Source: Candidatus Woesearchaeota archaeon
Lineage (GTDB): Archaea; Nanobdellota; Nanobdellia; Woesearchaeales; UBA9642
Assembly (NCBI GenBank): GCA_026002815.1
Contig: BPGB01000005.1
Span: 69,960-105,625, forward strand
Length of the DNA: 35,666 bases
Direction of reading: 5' to 3'
Shown here: piece by piece, positions 16,310 through 26,095 of the stretch
Layout of the letters: the number at the start of each line of letters is the position of its first letter
Position numbering within the stretch: the stretch's first letter is position 1
The notes under the pieces: generated by a model
What the model saw: only the letters and a program-made list of their open reading frames with translations
The model's database searches: none
Told to the model about the DNA's origin: nothing
Made by a program: the position numbers and the translations under genes

Positions 16310-16969
16310 TTACGCTGCTTTTTTTAACTGATTAGATTTCTTTTCTTCATCTTTTTTCGGCTTATACTCCTTAATCTTATTTTCTAATTCTAACTGATAA
16401 CTTCTCTTTAATAAATTGAGTATTCCTTCATATGAAGATAATCTTGCTATTTCCCCTTTTGTAAATTTTGTACTGGGATTTAATTTTGCATGATAATGCA
16501 CTATTCCCTTGTAAAATTCCATATCTTTGCCTTCTGGAAGTATCTTTCTCAATTCATAATCTACTTTGCCTTCTAAGTCTCTCGCTTTATCAGCTTCAAC
16601 TAATTGCAAAAATACTGTATGAATATCTCCTTGCTTGAGTATATTTAAAACATCCTTTCCCGCTTCCTTAGAATATGCATTTAAAAACTCTCTAACTTCG
16701 CTTACATAATTGTGCCTATGCTCCTTATCATCGCTTACTGGCATTCCAGCTTTTTTCCTATACATTATTAAAGCATCTGTTAATGCTTCTATTCCTTCAT
16801 TTAATGATGTGAATTCTTTTCCTTGAAATATTTTTAATGATTCACTAAATGCATCCCTATGTTTTATTGTCTTTTTTATCCTATAATCCAATGGAACAGC
16901 ATTTAGCATCTTCTCATATATTTTTTCGTGTTCTTCATTATAAGTTAAACCCTTAGAATAATCTGGCAT
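16310..16969 (-). CDS. Helical cytoplasmic protein of unknown function
   Basis: The 219-residue protein has no signal peptide or membrane segment and is almost all helix with a Lys-rich tail. Recognisable features are limited to a His/Arg cluster (KEHRHNYV, residues near 103-110) and VHYHAKLNPSTKF near 160-172. The ribosome binding site AGGTGATGTGAT lies directly before the ATG. It is upstream of the tandem nucleotidyltransferase gene by 100 bases on the same strand, so the two may be expressed together. I do not recognise a family. Confidence 0.8.
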   Translation of the reverse strand: MPDYSKGLTYNEEHEKIYEKMLNAVPLDYRIKKTIKHRDAFSESLKIFQGKEFTSLNEGIEALTDALIMYRKKAGMPVSDDKEHRHNYVSEVREFLNAYSKEAGKDVLNILKQGDIHTVFLQLVEADKARDLEGKVDYELRKILPEGKDMEFYKGIVHYHAKLNPSTKFTKGEIARLSSYEGILNLLKRSYQLELENKIKEYKPKKDEEKKSNQLKKAA

Positions 16970-17392
16970 ATCACATCACCTTTTTAGTACTTTTTTTATT
17001 ACTTTTAAATTCTTTTTTTACATTCTAAAACTGCATAATTCAATTTTTCATTTTAAAGTTAGTACTATATTTAAATTTTACTAAAATAATATATCAATCT
17101 TAAAAATCTGTCAAATATAAAAAAGACATTAATATAGGATGCAAAAAAATATAATATACTAAAAAATAGCTTATAAAAAAATAAAGTATAATAAAAAAAT
17201 GCAATAAAGAATAAATATATAAAGTATTAAGAAAATAAACATATAAACTAGAAAAATATATACTATTAATAACAAATTAAATCATAATAAAGTATATCAT
17301 AATAAAGTATATACTTTGTTTTATAAGTTGTTTAAAATATGTTTTATGATAAAAATTTTTAAATATTTTAATATGTTAATATAAATCTTAGG
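16970..17392. repeat. AT-rich divergent spacer with a tandem 15-mer and palindrome
   Basis: This spacer separates two divergent genes and holds no gene I can support. ATCATAATAAAGTAT occurs twice in tandem at 17281-17310, and the second copy runs into the perfect palindrome AAAGTATATACTTT (17304-17317). The arm AAGTATATA also occurs in the recombinase palindrome at 9830-9838. TATA-like sequence near 17355-17370 probably drives the gene at 17404. Confidence 0.5.
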
Positions 17393-17406
17393 GGTGAGGA
17401 TTTATT
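17393..17406 (+). promoter_or_regulatory. GGTGA ribosome binding site and putative ATT start
   Basis: GGTGA at 17393-17397 is followed by six bases and then ATT at 17404. The same GGTGA-six-base spacing precedes the TTG start at 5047. The reading frame is closed upstream by TGA at 17395 and has no ATG, GTG or TTG until 17740, yet the sequence between is clearly coding. Confidence 0.6.
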
Positions 17407-18675
17407 AATACACAAATTTATCAGTATGTACAAGATGCCTTAAATAAGGGATATGATCTTTATACCATAAGAAACACACTTATTAATAACTATCCAATAG
17501 AACAAGTCGATGAAGTAATATCTTATTTCTCAAAACAACAACAAGAAATACAGTTAAGAAGCTATGTTCAGAGGCAAATAGCTTTAGGATTCAAACCTGA
17601 ACTAATAAGAAATAGTTTAAAACAGAAAGGATATAATGATGACTTAATTAATTCTGCATTTGGAAATAATAGTATAACTGTTAAGCATGAGATACATTTT
17701 CCAATAAGAACCACAATCATAATAATACTAATAATTGGTTTGGGAATTTCTGGTTTCTGGTTCTTTTCTAATAATAATGATAATAGCCTTCTCGACGTTT
17801 CGATACAAGCATATACACAAGAGTACTTGCCTGGACAAGAAGTAAATTATGGTATTGAATTAGTGAATATGGGAAAATCAAAAAGATTTGATGCAACAAT
17901 AAGATATACTATAACAGACAATACTGGAAGAATTTATCGTAGTTATACAGAAACTCTTGCTGTTGAAACTAAAACAACTTCAAATGGAAAATTACTGCTT
18001 CCTTCAAACTTGAGGACTGGAACATACTACTTAAACGCAATAGTTACATATGGTGATAATAAGAAAGCTGAAAGTAGTACAGAGATTTATATTGTAGATA
18101 GAATAAATAATAGTATCAATAATATAAATAATAATTTGAATAATAATATAAACAATAACTTAAACAACCCATCTAACCCTCAAACTAACACTTTAAACAC
18201 CCGTGGTTCAAATAGAAAAAGTTTTGGGGAAACAATGATTCTAATAAAACAACAATCTGTTAACAATCCACAAGTAGCATTCAATACTTGTTTAAAATTC
18301 ACAGATATTAATCAAAAAGATATATGTATTAATGAAATTGCATACACAACAAATAGAGTTGCATACTGTGATCAAATAAGCAATTCCGATAAGAAAGATA
18401 ACTGCTATTTAGCGTTTGTAATTTTAGGAAATACTCAAATATGTGAAAAAATAAAAAATGCAAACCTAAAAGGATATTGTGAACAAACAAGAATAGTAGA
18501 ACAAATGAATCAATATTATATTCAAGGTAATAATGAAAAAGTATTAGAATTGAGTAGACAGTTTGAACCAGCGCTTTATAATACCAATCCTGTCCCTATG
18601 AATTATCAAGAATCATATAATCAAGTGTCTTCTTTGAGCATTAATGATTTCACTTTAACAGGGGAATTAGAATAA
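17404..18675 (+). CDS. One-span surface protein with N-terminal repeat, beta domain and Cys repeats
   Basis: The frame is 423 residues if translation begins at ATT 17404; starting at TTG 17740 would cut off a conserved domain and half the membrane helix. Residues 1-90 hold two copies of one helical repeat (YVQDALNKGYDLYTIRNTL and YVQRQIALGFKPELIRNSL, each followed by a second helix). One membrane helix follows at about 100-118. The outer part has a CARDB/Ig-like beta domain (about 125-235), an Asn-rich linker of NN(I/L)NN units, and a Cys-bearing region with a repeated pattern of paired cysteines (NTCLKFTDINQKDIC, CDQISNSDKKDNC, CEKIKNANLKGYC). Related architectures occur on DPANN surface proteins. 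It faces the cassette A genes convergently. Function unknown. Confidence 0.8.
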   Translation: MNTQIYQYVQDALNKGYDLYTIRNTLINNYPIEQVDEVISYFSKQQQEIQLRSYVQRQIALGFKPELIRNSLKQKGYNDDLINSAFGNNSITVKHEIHFPIRTTIIIILIIGLGISGFWFFSNNNDNSLLDVSIQAYTQEYLPGQEVNYGIELVNMGKSKRFDATIRYTITDNTGRIYRSYTETLAVETKTTSNGKLLLPSNLRTGTYYLNAIVTYGDNKKAESSTEIYIVDRINNSINNINNNLNNNINNNLNNPSNPQTNTLNTRGSNRKSFGETMILIKQQSVNNPQVAFNTCLKFTDINQKDICINEIAYTTNRVAYCDQISNSDKKDNCYLAFVILGNTQICEKIKNANLKGYCEQTRIVEQMNQYYIQGNNEKVLELSRQFEPALYNTNPVPMNYQESYNQVSSLSINDFTLTGELE

Positions 18676-18744
18676 GTTATATTAGATAATTAATAAAGTA
18701 CTATTAAATAATTAAAAATACCACATTAAAAATAATGCATACTT

Positions 18745-18789
18745 AAAAAAAGGGTTTAATTATTTAAAAAAAAAGGGTTTAATTATTTA
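18745..18789. repeat. Tandem duplication of a 22-bp unit
   Basis: Seven As followed by GGGTTTAATTATTTA occur twice in a row at 18745-18766 and 18768-18789, in the short gap between two convergent genes. Each copy ends one strand's transcript with an A/T-rich run, so it may help termination; otherwise it looks like a slippage duplication. Confidence 0.6.
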
Positions 18790-18839
18790 GATATACAAAA
18801 CTGATTAATGAATTAACAACATCAATGAATTAAGAAAAA

Positions 18840-19856
18840 CTAATTAATAAATCTTGGTGTTAGTCTATCCCTATATCTTAGTGCGATTGGTCTAATACTG
18901 CTCATTTCTTGCATCTGATCAATACATGGGGGAGGAGGTATTTTTATTAAGTATATTTCTAAAGTATTATTATTCATAAGATCGCTTCTTTTTATAATGA
19001 AAGGATATTTTTCATCTATCTCTATGCCCCCTATTAATGCCGGTTTTATCACTATATTTTCATCAGGAAATTTTTTACAATCAGAACCTATTCCTGTTCC
19101 TAAAAAACCGCCATCGCATACTTCTTTACATCCTTTTGGTATTATAAATCCATCTGCAGATAATAAACTCCCTTTTATTGTATACATTCCGGGTATTAGC
19201 TCTATTTCTGTAATATTCGAATCTTGACTTATAATTATGTTTTTCTCCATTGGTTCATCTAATCCTTGTTGTATTCTAGACAGTGATATGGTTATAGTAT
19301 CATTCGGATTCGGATAATAACTTTGATTAGGCATCACTAGGTCAATAGAAAGTATATTTCCTGCAACATTAATATTTCTTCTAGTTAATGGATATATTTT
19401 AATACTCACATTCTTTCTAACTAATGGTTCTAGATAAACTGATCCTAAATTTATCTTTTGTGAGGAAGTGGTTATTCTTAATATCTTTTCCTTGTACCCT
19501 GGCTTTGTTAATTTTAAATATCCATTCATACATATTGGCATTTTATCGTTAAATGACTCAACATTCAATATACTATCATGTTTTGTCTTTCCCATTTGAC
19601 ATGTTGCATAATTTCCACAACCAAATGTTATAAATACATCCTTTAATGGCTCTCTTGTTGCAGCATCATAAGTCTTCAAGTATACTTCTCCACTTGTTCT
19701 CATCTCTGGTCTGCATAATAGTATTTTTGAATTTCTTTCTTTGTAAGTATAATTCTTACCTGTTCTTGGATCTGTTATTTTTTGACTTATTAATGGATCA
19801 TACATATCAAAAGAAAATAATGAAGAATCTGCTAATAAAGGCCTTTTTTGATTCAT
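18840..19856 (-). CDS. Pilin-like surface protein A, C-terminal part (after frameshift)
   Basis: This frame encodes the second half of the protein that begins at 21120. After about 50 residues it has TSGEVYLKTYDAATREPLKDV and ITFGCG, a carboxypeptidase-regulatory-like beta domain that matches HTKEPLEDVYVYYSCG in the intact paralogue at 26096-28486. Further shared features are the PGYKEKILRI and GMYTIKGSLL strands, a Cys cluster (KGCKEVCDGGFLG) and a Pro-rich end. An ATG exists at 19856, but it overlaps the upstream frame by 50 bases and its first residues match nothing, so restart is less likely than a frameshift. Removing one T from the six-T run at 19844-19849 joins the two frames into one 759-residue protein. 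Confidence 0.75.
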   Translation of the reverse strand: MNQKRPLLADSSLFSFDMYDPLISQKITDPRTGKNYTYKERNSKILLCRPEMRTSGEVYLKTYDAATREPLKDVFITFGCGNYATCQMGKTKHDSILNVESFNDKMPICMNGYLKLTKPGYKEKILRITTSSQKINLGSVYLEPLVRKNVSIKIYPLTRRNINVAGNILSIDLVMPNQSYYPNPNDTITISLSRIQQGLDEPMEKNIIISQDSNITEIELIPGMYTIKGSLLSADGFIIPKGCKEVCDGGFLGTGIGSDCKKFPDENIVIKPALIGGIEIDEKYPFIIKRSDLMNNNTLEIYLIKIPPPPCIDQMQEMSSIRPIALRYRDRLTPRFIN

Positions 19857-21120
19857 TCCACCATTCTTTCAAAGGGAGATTTTGCTTAATATTTGTCTCA
19901 AGAGCAAACATGAATGTATATATTTGTCCTGGCTTATACTCGTCTCTTATCTCCACAATAACAGGATAGCTTATATCGTAAAAGAATTGATATAAATTAG
20001 ATTTTTCTGGTGGAGCAAAAGAGTAATCGCTTCCTATACCATAATTCTCGAATGGTCCTAATAGTTCATCTTTTGATGGTTGTATATCAAAATATAAATC
20101 CTCTCCCATATATAAAAACGATATCTCTGTATTTTTAAGATCTCTGTCTGGGAATAAATCTAGGGTTATCAAATCGATAAAATTTTTCTCTAACAAGGTT
20201 AAATTATTGCTTCTTATTTGATGATAATTCTTTGCACCCTTAACCTGCATTAATGGCATGTATGACAATAATAATTGATTAATAGTGTTTTTTACAGATG
20301 TCTTAGACCACATTACTACACTGTACTGGCTACTATATGCATACCATGGAGGTAATAAGCTATAGTCAAGACCAGAATGAGATAATAATATATAGGTGGT
20401 TAATCCTTCTAAAAACTGGCTGTTGTATTGCCTGGCGGTTATATTAATTGCTAATTCGTAATATTTTAATAATGGTATGTCAACTATTGCCTCATATCTT
20501 TCTATGGTTGTCTTTTCATTTTTATATGTAACATTGATAGGATATATTGCAGTTACAAATACATCTTTATCGCGTATTATTGTATTTGCATATAAAGTGC
20601 TTGCTGATTTAATTTCATACCCTTGCTTTATAAACTGTTCTAAATTTTCTAAGCAATAATCTATATTTTCGCTTACATAAATGCTTATTTGACGCTCTAT
20701 TTCATCGAGATAAGGTGCTTGACTAAGTATTAAACAATTATCGCATCCAGTGTAATCATAACTATAAAGCCAGTAAGGTATTGCTTTTTCTATATCTTTT
20801 GACAAATACAGCAAATCATTTTCAGTCTGATCTTGATTATTTACATCAAATAATCTACCTGATAAATACACATCATTAGGATCTATATAGCCACCGTGTT
20901 TTCCTAATTTTTCTATTGCCTCTCTTGCAACACTCGCAATGCAATCCTCAACAAATAATTGTATTGGTTCAAATCTTTCTGATACTGTTGTTCTTCCAGG
21001 TATTGCTTCACTTGACTTGCCCTTATAACTTATATATATAACTAATCCTATGATTAACATTAGAACAATACCTAATATTATGAACAATGCTATTTGACCT
21101 CTTTTTTCATTCATTCTCAT
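19807..21120 (-). CDS. Pilin-like surface protein A, N-terminal part
   Basis: The product starts with NEKRGQIALFIILGIVLMLIIG, a basic residue pair, Gly-Gln and then a long hydrophobic helix, which resembles an archaeal class III (type IV pilin) signal. The Glu usual at +5 is missing. The extracellular part has a conserved block, ending in GKHGGYIDP, around the first Cys (VEDCIASVAREAIEKLG); a PYWLY motif; a Cys pair in TGCDNC; the IERQISIYVSENIDYC helix; and YDISYPVIVEIRD. All are matched in the 796-residue paralogue at 26096. The frame then runs off into a 14-residue nonsense tail at 19807, where the true frame is that of 18840-19856. It is the last gene of cassette A, 41 bases after the 6-TM gene. 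Confidence 0.8.
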   Translation of the reverse strand: MRMNEKRGQIALFIILGIVLMLIIGLVIYISYKGKSSEAIPGRTTVSERFEPIQLFVEDCIASVAREAIEKLGKHGGYIDPNDVYLSGRLFDVNNQDQTENDLLYLSKDIEKAIPYWLYSYDYTGCDNCLILSQAPYLDEIERQISIYVSENIDYCLENLEQFIKQGYEIKSASTLYANTIIRDKDVFVTAIYPINVTYKNEKTTIERYEAIVDIPLLKYYELAINITARQYNSQFLEGLTTYILLSHSGLDYSLLPPWYAYSSQYSVVMWSKTSVKNTINQLLLSYMPLMQVKGAKNYHQIRSNNLTLLEKNFIDLITLDLFPDRDLKNTEISFLYMGEDLYFDIQPSKDELLGPFENYGIGSDYSFAPPEKSNLYQFFYDISYPVIVEIRDEYKPGQIYTFMFALETNIKQNLPLKEWWNESKKAFISRFFIIFF

Positions 21121-21161
21121 TGTGTTTTACATTATTGTGTTTTATATTTTTTAAAACTTGT

Positions 21162-21857
21162 TTATATTTTTTTAATTAAATAAATTTTAGACCATAACAA
21201 TAAAAAGGCTAATGATAAAAAACTAATTAAAAATCCAATCCAATTATTAGTATAATAAATAATCATCAAAAGTGCTACAAATAAAAATATATAACAAAGA
21301 ATCAATACAAACAATCTTAATATGGTTTTTTTAATTAAATGAACAAAATTTTTACCAAAGTGTATTAAAAAAATAAAATAACAATATGTGATAAATACAA
21401 TAATTAACAAAAAAGCCAACAATAATATATTATTTATTGCATAAAATAATACTGAAACTATCATTAATAATAATAAAGTCAGAGATGAATACTTATACCA
21501 ATGCAAAAGCCACTCTTTAATTTTAAATGTTTTTTCTAACAATAAGTTCATTATTAAATAATCAAATAATAATAATATGAAAGAAATTATTATTGAATAA
21601 GATATAACTATTGTTATCAAAAACAATATGAATTGATTAAATAAATATGTATTATCAAAAAATTGATTAACAATATCACTAGGTAACTCAGAATAAGAAT
21701 TGATATTGTATAAGATTTGAATAAAAGGATAAACAGAATCCATGTTAATGAGTATAAGTATATATGCAGCAAGTGATATTAATAAAAAAACAACTAATTC
21801 TAATATTGTGAGTGCGTAAGCTTTCCAAAATTCTTTTTTTCTAAAGAAACTATTCAT
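21162..21857 (-). CDS. Six-span membrane protein of surface cassette A
   Basis: The 231-residue protein is mostly hydrophobic, with about six membrane helices and short charged loops. It has no export motif beyond the first helix. Its ATG overlaps the stop of the upstream gene in the string ATGAATAG, which suggests translational coupling. It has no counterpart in cassette B. Position between exported proteins suggests a membrane platform or assembly factor for them, comparable in place (not in sequence) to the membrane core of pilus systems. No family was recognised. Confidence 0.8.
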   Translation of the reverse strand: MNSFFRKKEFWKAYALTILELVVFLLISLAAYILILINMDSVYPFIQILYNINSYSELPSDIVNQFFDNTYLFNQFILFLITIVISYSIIISFILLLFDYLIMNLLLEKTFKIKEWLLHWYKYSSLTLLLLMIVSVLFYAINNILLLAFLLIIVFITYCYFIFLIHFGKNFVHLIKKTILRLFVLILCYIFLFVALLMIIYYTNNWIGFLISFLSLAFLLLWSKIYLIKKI

Positions 21858-22407
21858 TTAACACCACTATTTTTTGTTTTAATATTTCTTCACCGGATTT
21901 GTATGCCAATACTGCATAATCATAAGATATATCATAATAATCTGCAACATAACCTGTTTCTCCCTGAAATGGGTCGACAAACCGATTTGGAACAATTACA
22001 AGTTTAGTATTTCCTTTAAGTAAATAGATATTATATTCTGATTCAAATTTAGGTTGAATATACCATGCAACCTCTATTAATGATTGACTTTCATTATAAA
22101 CAGTCTTCATAGCTTGAAGTGTTGCAGTTGTATCATATATCTTACTTAAATCAGTACTTATTCCAGAGAATCCCCCTGAGGCTCTATATAATAAATTACC
22201 AGTAACATGCTGCGAGCAGACATTAACTTCCCACCCTTTCAAAGTATAACCAAACATTCCAGGAACAGTCTCTTCATCTACAGACTCTCCCCATAATCCA
22301 ATAATATTATTCCATCCAGGTTTTAAGATGTTATCAGGAGGAAATGCAGCTAATACGAACGAGCTGAACATTATAATCCCAATTATTAATACAATTGATT
22401 TATTCAT
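21850..22407 (-). CDS. Small exported protein of surface cassette A
   Basis: I place the start at ATG 22407, which overlaps the end of the giant protein gene by 8 bases (ATGAATAA); a longer frame from 22464 has no support. From there the 185-residue protein opens with a signal peptide (NKSIVLIIGIIMFSS, cut near VLA-AFPP). The mature domain is beta-rich with a PGWNNIIGLWGES start, one Cys and aromatic-rich YYDISYDYAVLAY near the end. It resembles small exported domains that follow PGWN-type openings in DPANN surface proteins, but the match is impressionistic. It has no counterpart in cassette B. Confidence 0.8.
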   Translation of the reverse strand: MNKSIVLIIGIIMFSSFVLAAFPPDNILKPGWNNIIGLWGESVDEETVPGMFGYTLKGWEVNVCSQHVTGNLLYRASGGFSGISTDLSKIYDTTATLQAMKTVYNESQSLIEVAWYIQPKFESEYNIYLLKGNTKLVIVPNRFVDPFQGETGYVADYYDISYDYAVLAYKSGEEILKQKIVVLNE

Positions 22408-25400
22408 TATAATCCACATCCGCACAATAATCATGAATCTCAGCAGGATCTTTTGGTATATCATTTCCTATGAAGTCAGACCAAAAGTCTCCGGAAAATA
22501 ATGCAGTAATTTCTCTCCATTGTAGAGCAGTACCAAGAATGCCGCAAGTAACATCTTTCGAACCTGTTGCTAATGATGTTCCAGCAGGAGAATCTGCTCT
22601 GACAGCAAGCATTAATCCCAAATAGTCTGAACAATAATAATTATATCCAATATAAGGAGCGATGCCTAAAAGAAATGAAAAGAAACTCTTCAATAATCCT
22701 GGAAGTATATTCTCAAAAAAGTGTCCTCCAGTAACATGCCATTGTGCACTATCAATATACAAACATGATTCCATACCATAATCTCTATCACAGATATAAC
22801 TTGGCATTCCTGCAACTAACTGTGTTTCCATGCATTTAACATATTTGCATCTTATCTGTCTTTCTTTCTGTAAGTTATAAACAACAGCAGGAGCACACAA
22901 ATCATCCCAATGTGAACTTCTATAAGGATTTATAATCCAATCCTCAGCTTCAAGAGCTGAATAAAATTTCAAATTACGCTCATAATATTTTTGATTAGCA
23001 TTATTAATATCGCCCCAACCAACACCAGAACCCAAAATACCGCTTGTTGATTCTCCATTTCCCGTAGTACCGCTACCATACCCCCCAACACCATTGCCCG
23101 AACCTAGAAAAGGATTACCAGTAATGTCGGCAATAATATTACCAGTATAGTATGGTGAAAACTTATATGGCATCAATCCCTTATCTTTATCTATAATAAA
23201 TAGTTTTTCCCCAGAATAATATTTTATTCTATCTGATGGTGTGCCACTAATCCACCTAGAATCCGTAATATCACTTCTAACATCCTCAAACCATATAAAC
23301 TTATATTGCCTATTATCTCTGTTGTTTTTAAGTATTTTTTCAAATTCTTGTATATCCGAATCTGACAAAACAACTCCATCATTCGTTCTTCTTTCTTTAA
23401 AAAATTTTTCCATTTCACTATTTGATTCCTCTAATTTTTTAGCTTCCTTTTCATCTATTTTTGTTTTTTCTTTCTCCGTTGTGGCACTATCTATTAACTT
23501 AACAATAGAATCGCCAATATTTATCAATCCGGATACTTTATAATGTTGACATGTATATATCAAGCAGGTGCTTTTTATTACAGCACCATATGTTGAACCA
23601 GACAATATATTTGTAGGCCAAACATATGTTTGTACTGTTACATCTATACTATTCAAAAGTGTACCAACAGATTTCCATATTGACTCTGCTGGACCTGCAA
23701 CAATACCAGAAGCAGCCAATAAGACGCACACTGCATATATTGTTGATTTTATTAATTGAAGCACATTATTTATTTTTACAATTATTTGTGCTAATGTACA
23801 CAGAACCTCAAACACATTAGATATATCTTTCCTTAATTTTATTTCTTTATCCAATTCCCTTATTGCTGCTTTTTCTCTTTGAATCTTTTCATTTACTAAT
23901 TTATCTAACTGTCCTATCGGGTTATTGTATGGACTAAATGTTATTATTACATTTTCTTGTTCTGGATTAGTGAATGCTATGTTTCCAGAACGTATTCTTG
24001 AACTTAATGTACAATTTACTGTGAATTCTCTCTCTGGAAGTTTTGCGTCTTCAAATCCAACATAAAGAACTAATATATTATTGTTTATAACATAATGACC
24101 AGTATCTAGTACGTTTATATCTTCTCCTTCATCATCTTTCGCATAACAACTATCAACATTCATTGACATTATTCTTGCGTTATCTTTTTTTGTTATTGTT
24201 AATGGAATATATTTCTTTACTGGCAATGAACTTGCTGTCCTGCGGTCTATTTTTATGTTGTTGTCTGCTGTTATTTTTGATATATAATTAGGAACTGTGT
24301 TTGGATTTTCTGCACATACTTCAAATGTGAATTCTTTTTCATCTTTATTACCTGCAAGGTCTTCTACTACTATTTTTCTTTTTGATATTATTTGGTCTGT
24401 TAAAAATCCATTTATCGTTATTTTGCATTCCCAATCATTATTTTTTTCACAATCTCCATAGAATATATCATTTGATGCTATTCCAGAAGTATTCACATAG
24501 GTTTTTAATTCTGATGAAGTATCTTCTTTAACTTTAAATGTTAACTCCATTGTATCTGATGCTACTGCACAACTTGGAATACTTGATGTTATATTTGTTA
24601 ATATCTTTGGAGCGATTGAATCTATATGCACTGTTTTTTCATAATATGATAATTTATTACCATACACATCTGTTGATTCTGGTGAAACATATACTTTAAC
24701 TTGATTATTATTTGGAACATTAAACCGGTATATACACTCCCAAGATTCGTTTTTGAAGAAGCAAGGAGCTACTTTCTTTTCATTATTAAACCCTAAAATT
24801 ATCACACTAAAATTTGAACCCTGATTTATTTCTGCTATGAATGGAACTGAACCAGGAGAGGCATAGCATTTGTCTAAATTTCGTGTACAATGTTCTTTTA
24901 ATGGACCTACATACTTTACTTGACCTGCATCATTCAAGATATTTAATGACTTCTCTAATGTTTTACTCGCTAAATTATTGCTTGTATCGTAAGCTGTTAC
25001 ATTTATTTTTAAAGTGTTATTATTTACTTTTATAGGAACCCTTATGAATGTGCACTGGTATAGTTCATCTGATTGCTTAATACAGCTTGCTTTTCTATTT
25101 CTCAAAGTGTTTTTAATAGCAACATTGTTATTTAATGACGATAAATCTCCATGAACCTTATTCACATCTAGTTTTGGATCATTAATATACACAATTATAT
25201 CATAATTAACATCTGATGCTTGCCTTGTTGATATTGTTTCTATTATTTGATCATCTCTCATTATCTGCCAATCATCTTGTATTTCTGGGCTCTTTGAATC
25301 AAACAGTATTTTCGTAGTATTAGTTACTGATTGCCCAAGCTTATCGTATGCTGTTATTGTTATTGGAAAATCCTCTTGATAGAATTCTGATTCATTAAAG

Positions 25401-25966
25401 ATTATAGTAGAACCATATTGACAAATTGTACTATTAAATTCTATTGTATTTGATTCAGATCCTAAAATGTATGTTATGTAATCTATTCCTGAACATAAAT
25501 TATTGCCTTGATGATAATAATCCTTTACTATATATTCTACTTTTAGCAAATTTTTTTCTTTTGTTATATTAATCTTTTCTATTTTTGGTGATATCCTATC
25601 AATTTTTATATTAGTAGTATATTCTACGGGCGTCTCTTTTTCCTCACGTAATTTAGTGGTTATATTGCTTATTGTAGAGGGTATTGTCTCTCTGTCAAAA
25701 AAATATTCACATATGTAGTAATTATTCGATTGAGGATTGCATATCATGGGTTTCCATTGACCATTAGTTAATTGTATGCTGACATTTGCTGAAGCATTAA
25801 CATAAAATATTGTTATATCATCCGCTTTCCTCCAACCATTAACCATATTTTCTCCAGATACTCTGTAATCTAATGCTAGAACTTTAGCTGAAAAGAATGT
25901 TAAAGATAATATCAAATATATAGATATCCATGCAAACACTTTTTTATAATGATTAAATTTTACCAT
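22400..25966 (-). CDS. Giant exported beta-repeat protein, cassette A
   Basis: The 1188-residue protein has a signal peptide (about 1-32, ending KVLA). About 650 residues of Ig/cadherin-like beta repeats follow, with the recurring pattern of FxCxIxV-type strands, INVTAYD and DSxxPxI linkers (DSKSPEIQDD, DSIAPKILTN). Two hydrophobic helices lie at about 733-765, then a charged helix (830-890) and a Gly-rich loop (about 951-984). The C-terminal module at 1021-1078 has LCAPAVVYNLQKERQIRCKY and further cysteines, then a hydrophobic stretch and a DYCADVD end. The gene shows no frameshift over 3.5 kb. It aligns along its length with the broken gene at 28578-33182. A ligand or adhesin role at the cell surface is likely; the partner is unknown. 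Confidence 0.88.
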   Translation of the reverse strand: MVKFNHYKKVFAWISIYLILSLTFFSAKVLALDYRVSGENMVNGWRKADDITIFYVNASANVSIQLTNGQWKPMICNPQSNNYYICEYFFDRETIPSTISNITTKLREEKETPVEYTTNIKIDRISPKIEKINITKEKNLLKVEYIVKDYYHQGNNLCSGIDYITYILGSESNTIEFNSTICQYGSTIIFNESEFYQEDFPITITAYDKLGQSVTNTTKILFDSKSPEIQDDWQIMRDDQIIETISTRQASDVNYDIIVYINDPKLDVNKVHGDLSSLNNNVAIKNTLRNRKASCIKQSDELYQCTFIRVPIKVNNNTLKINVTAYDTSNNLASKTLEKSLNILNDAGQVKYVGPLKEHCTRNLDKCYASPGSVPFIAEINQGSNFSVIILGFNNEKKVAPCFFKNESWECIYRFNVPNNNQVKVYVSPESTDVYGNKLSYYEKTVHIDSIAPKILTNITSSIPSCAVASDTMELTFKVKEDTSSELKTYVNTSGIASNDIFYGDCEKNNDWECKITINGFLTDQIISKRKIVVEDLAGNKDEKEFTFEVCAENPNTVPNYISKITADNNIKIDRRTASSLPVKKYIPLTITKKDNARIMSMNVDSCYAKDDEGEDINVLDTGHYVINNNILVLYVGFEDAKLPEREFTVNCTLSSRIRSGNIAFTNPEQENVIITFSPYNNPIGQLDKLVNEKIQREKAAIRELDKEIKLRKDISNVFEVLCTLAQIIVKINNVLQLIKSTIYAVCVLLAASGIVAGPAESIWKSVGTLLNSIDVTVQTYVWPTNILSGSTYGAVIKSTCLIYTCQHYKVSGLINIGDSIVKLIDSATTEKEKTKIDEKEAKKLEESNSEMEKFFKERRTNDGVVLSDSDIQEFEKILKNNRDNRQYKFIWFEDVRSDITDSRWISGTPSDRIKYYSGEKLFIIDKDKGLMPYKFSPYYTGNIIADITGNPFLGSGNGVGGYGSGTTGNGESTSGILGSGVGWGDINNANQKYYERNLKFYSALEAEDWIINPYRSSHWDDLCAPAVVYNLQKERQIRCKYVKCMETQLVAGMPSYICDRDYGMESCLYIDSAQWHVTGGHFFENILPGLLKSFFSFLLGIAPYIGYNYYCSDYLGLMLAVRADSPAGTSLATGSKDVTCGILGTALQWREITALFSGDFWSDFIGNDIPKDPAEIHDYCADVDYNE

Positions 25967-26095
25967 ATGATCATCACATATTCATACCTAATCATATTAA
26001 CCTATAAGTAAAGTATATACAAATATATTAACCTATAATAAGTATTATATAAATAAAGCTTATAATAAAAAATTACACTAGGAATCAATTATCCT

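Noticed and set aside
16970-17392. tRNA or other structured RNA gene in the large spacers
   Set aside because: In a genome this AT-rich a stable RNA should stand out as a GC-rich island; none of the spacers has one.
19840-19856. A AAA AAG heptamer in the pilin-like A gene, the classic site of -1 programmed frameshifting
   Set aside because: The heptamer is in the right phase, but a -1 slip reaches TAG within four codons. The downstream coding frame needs a +1 shift, so programmed -1 shifting does not explain it.
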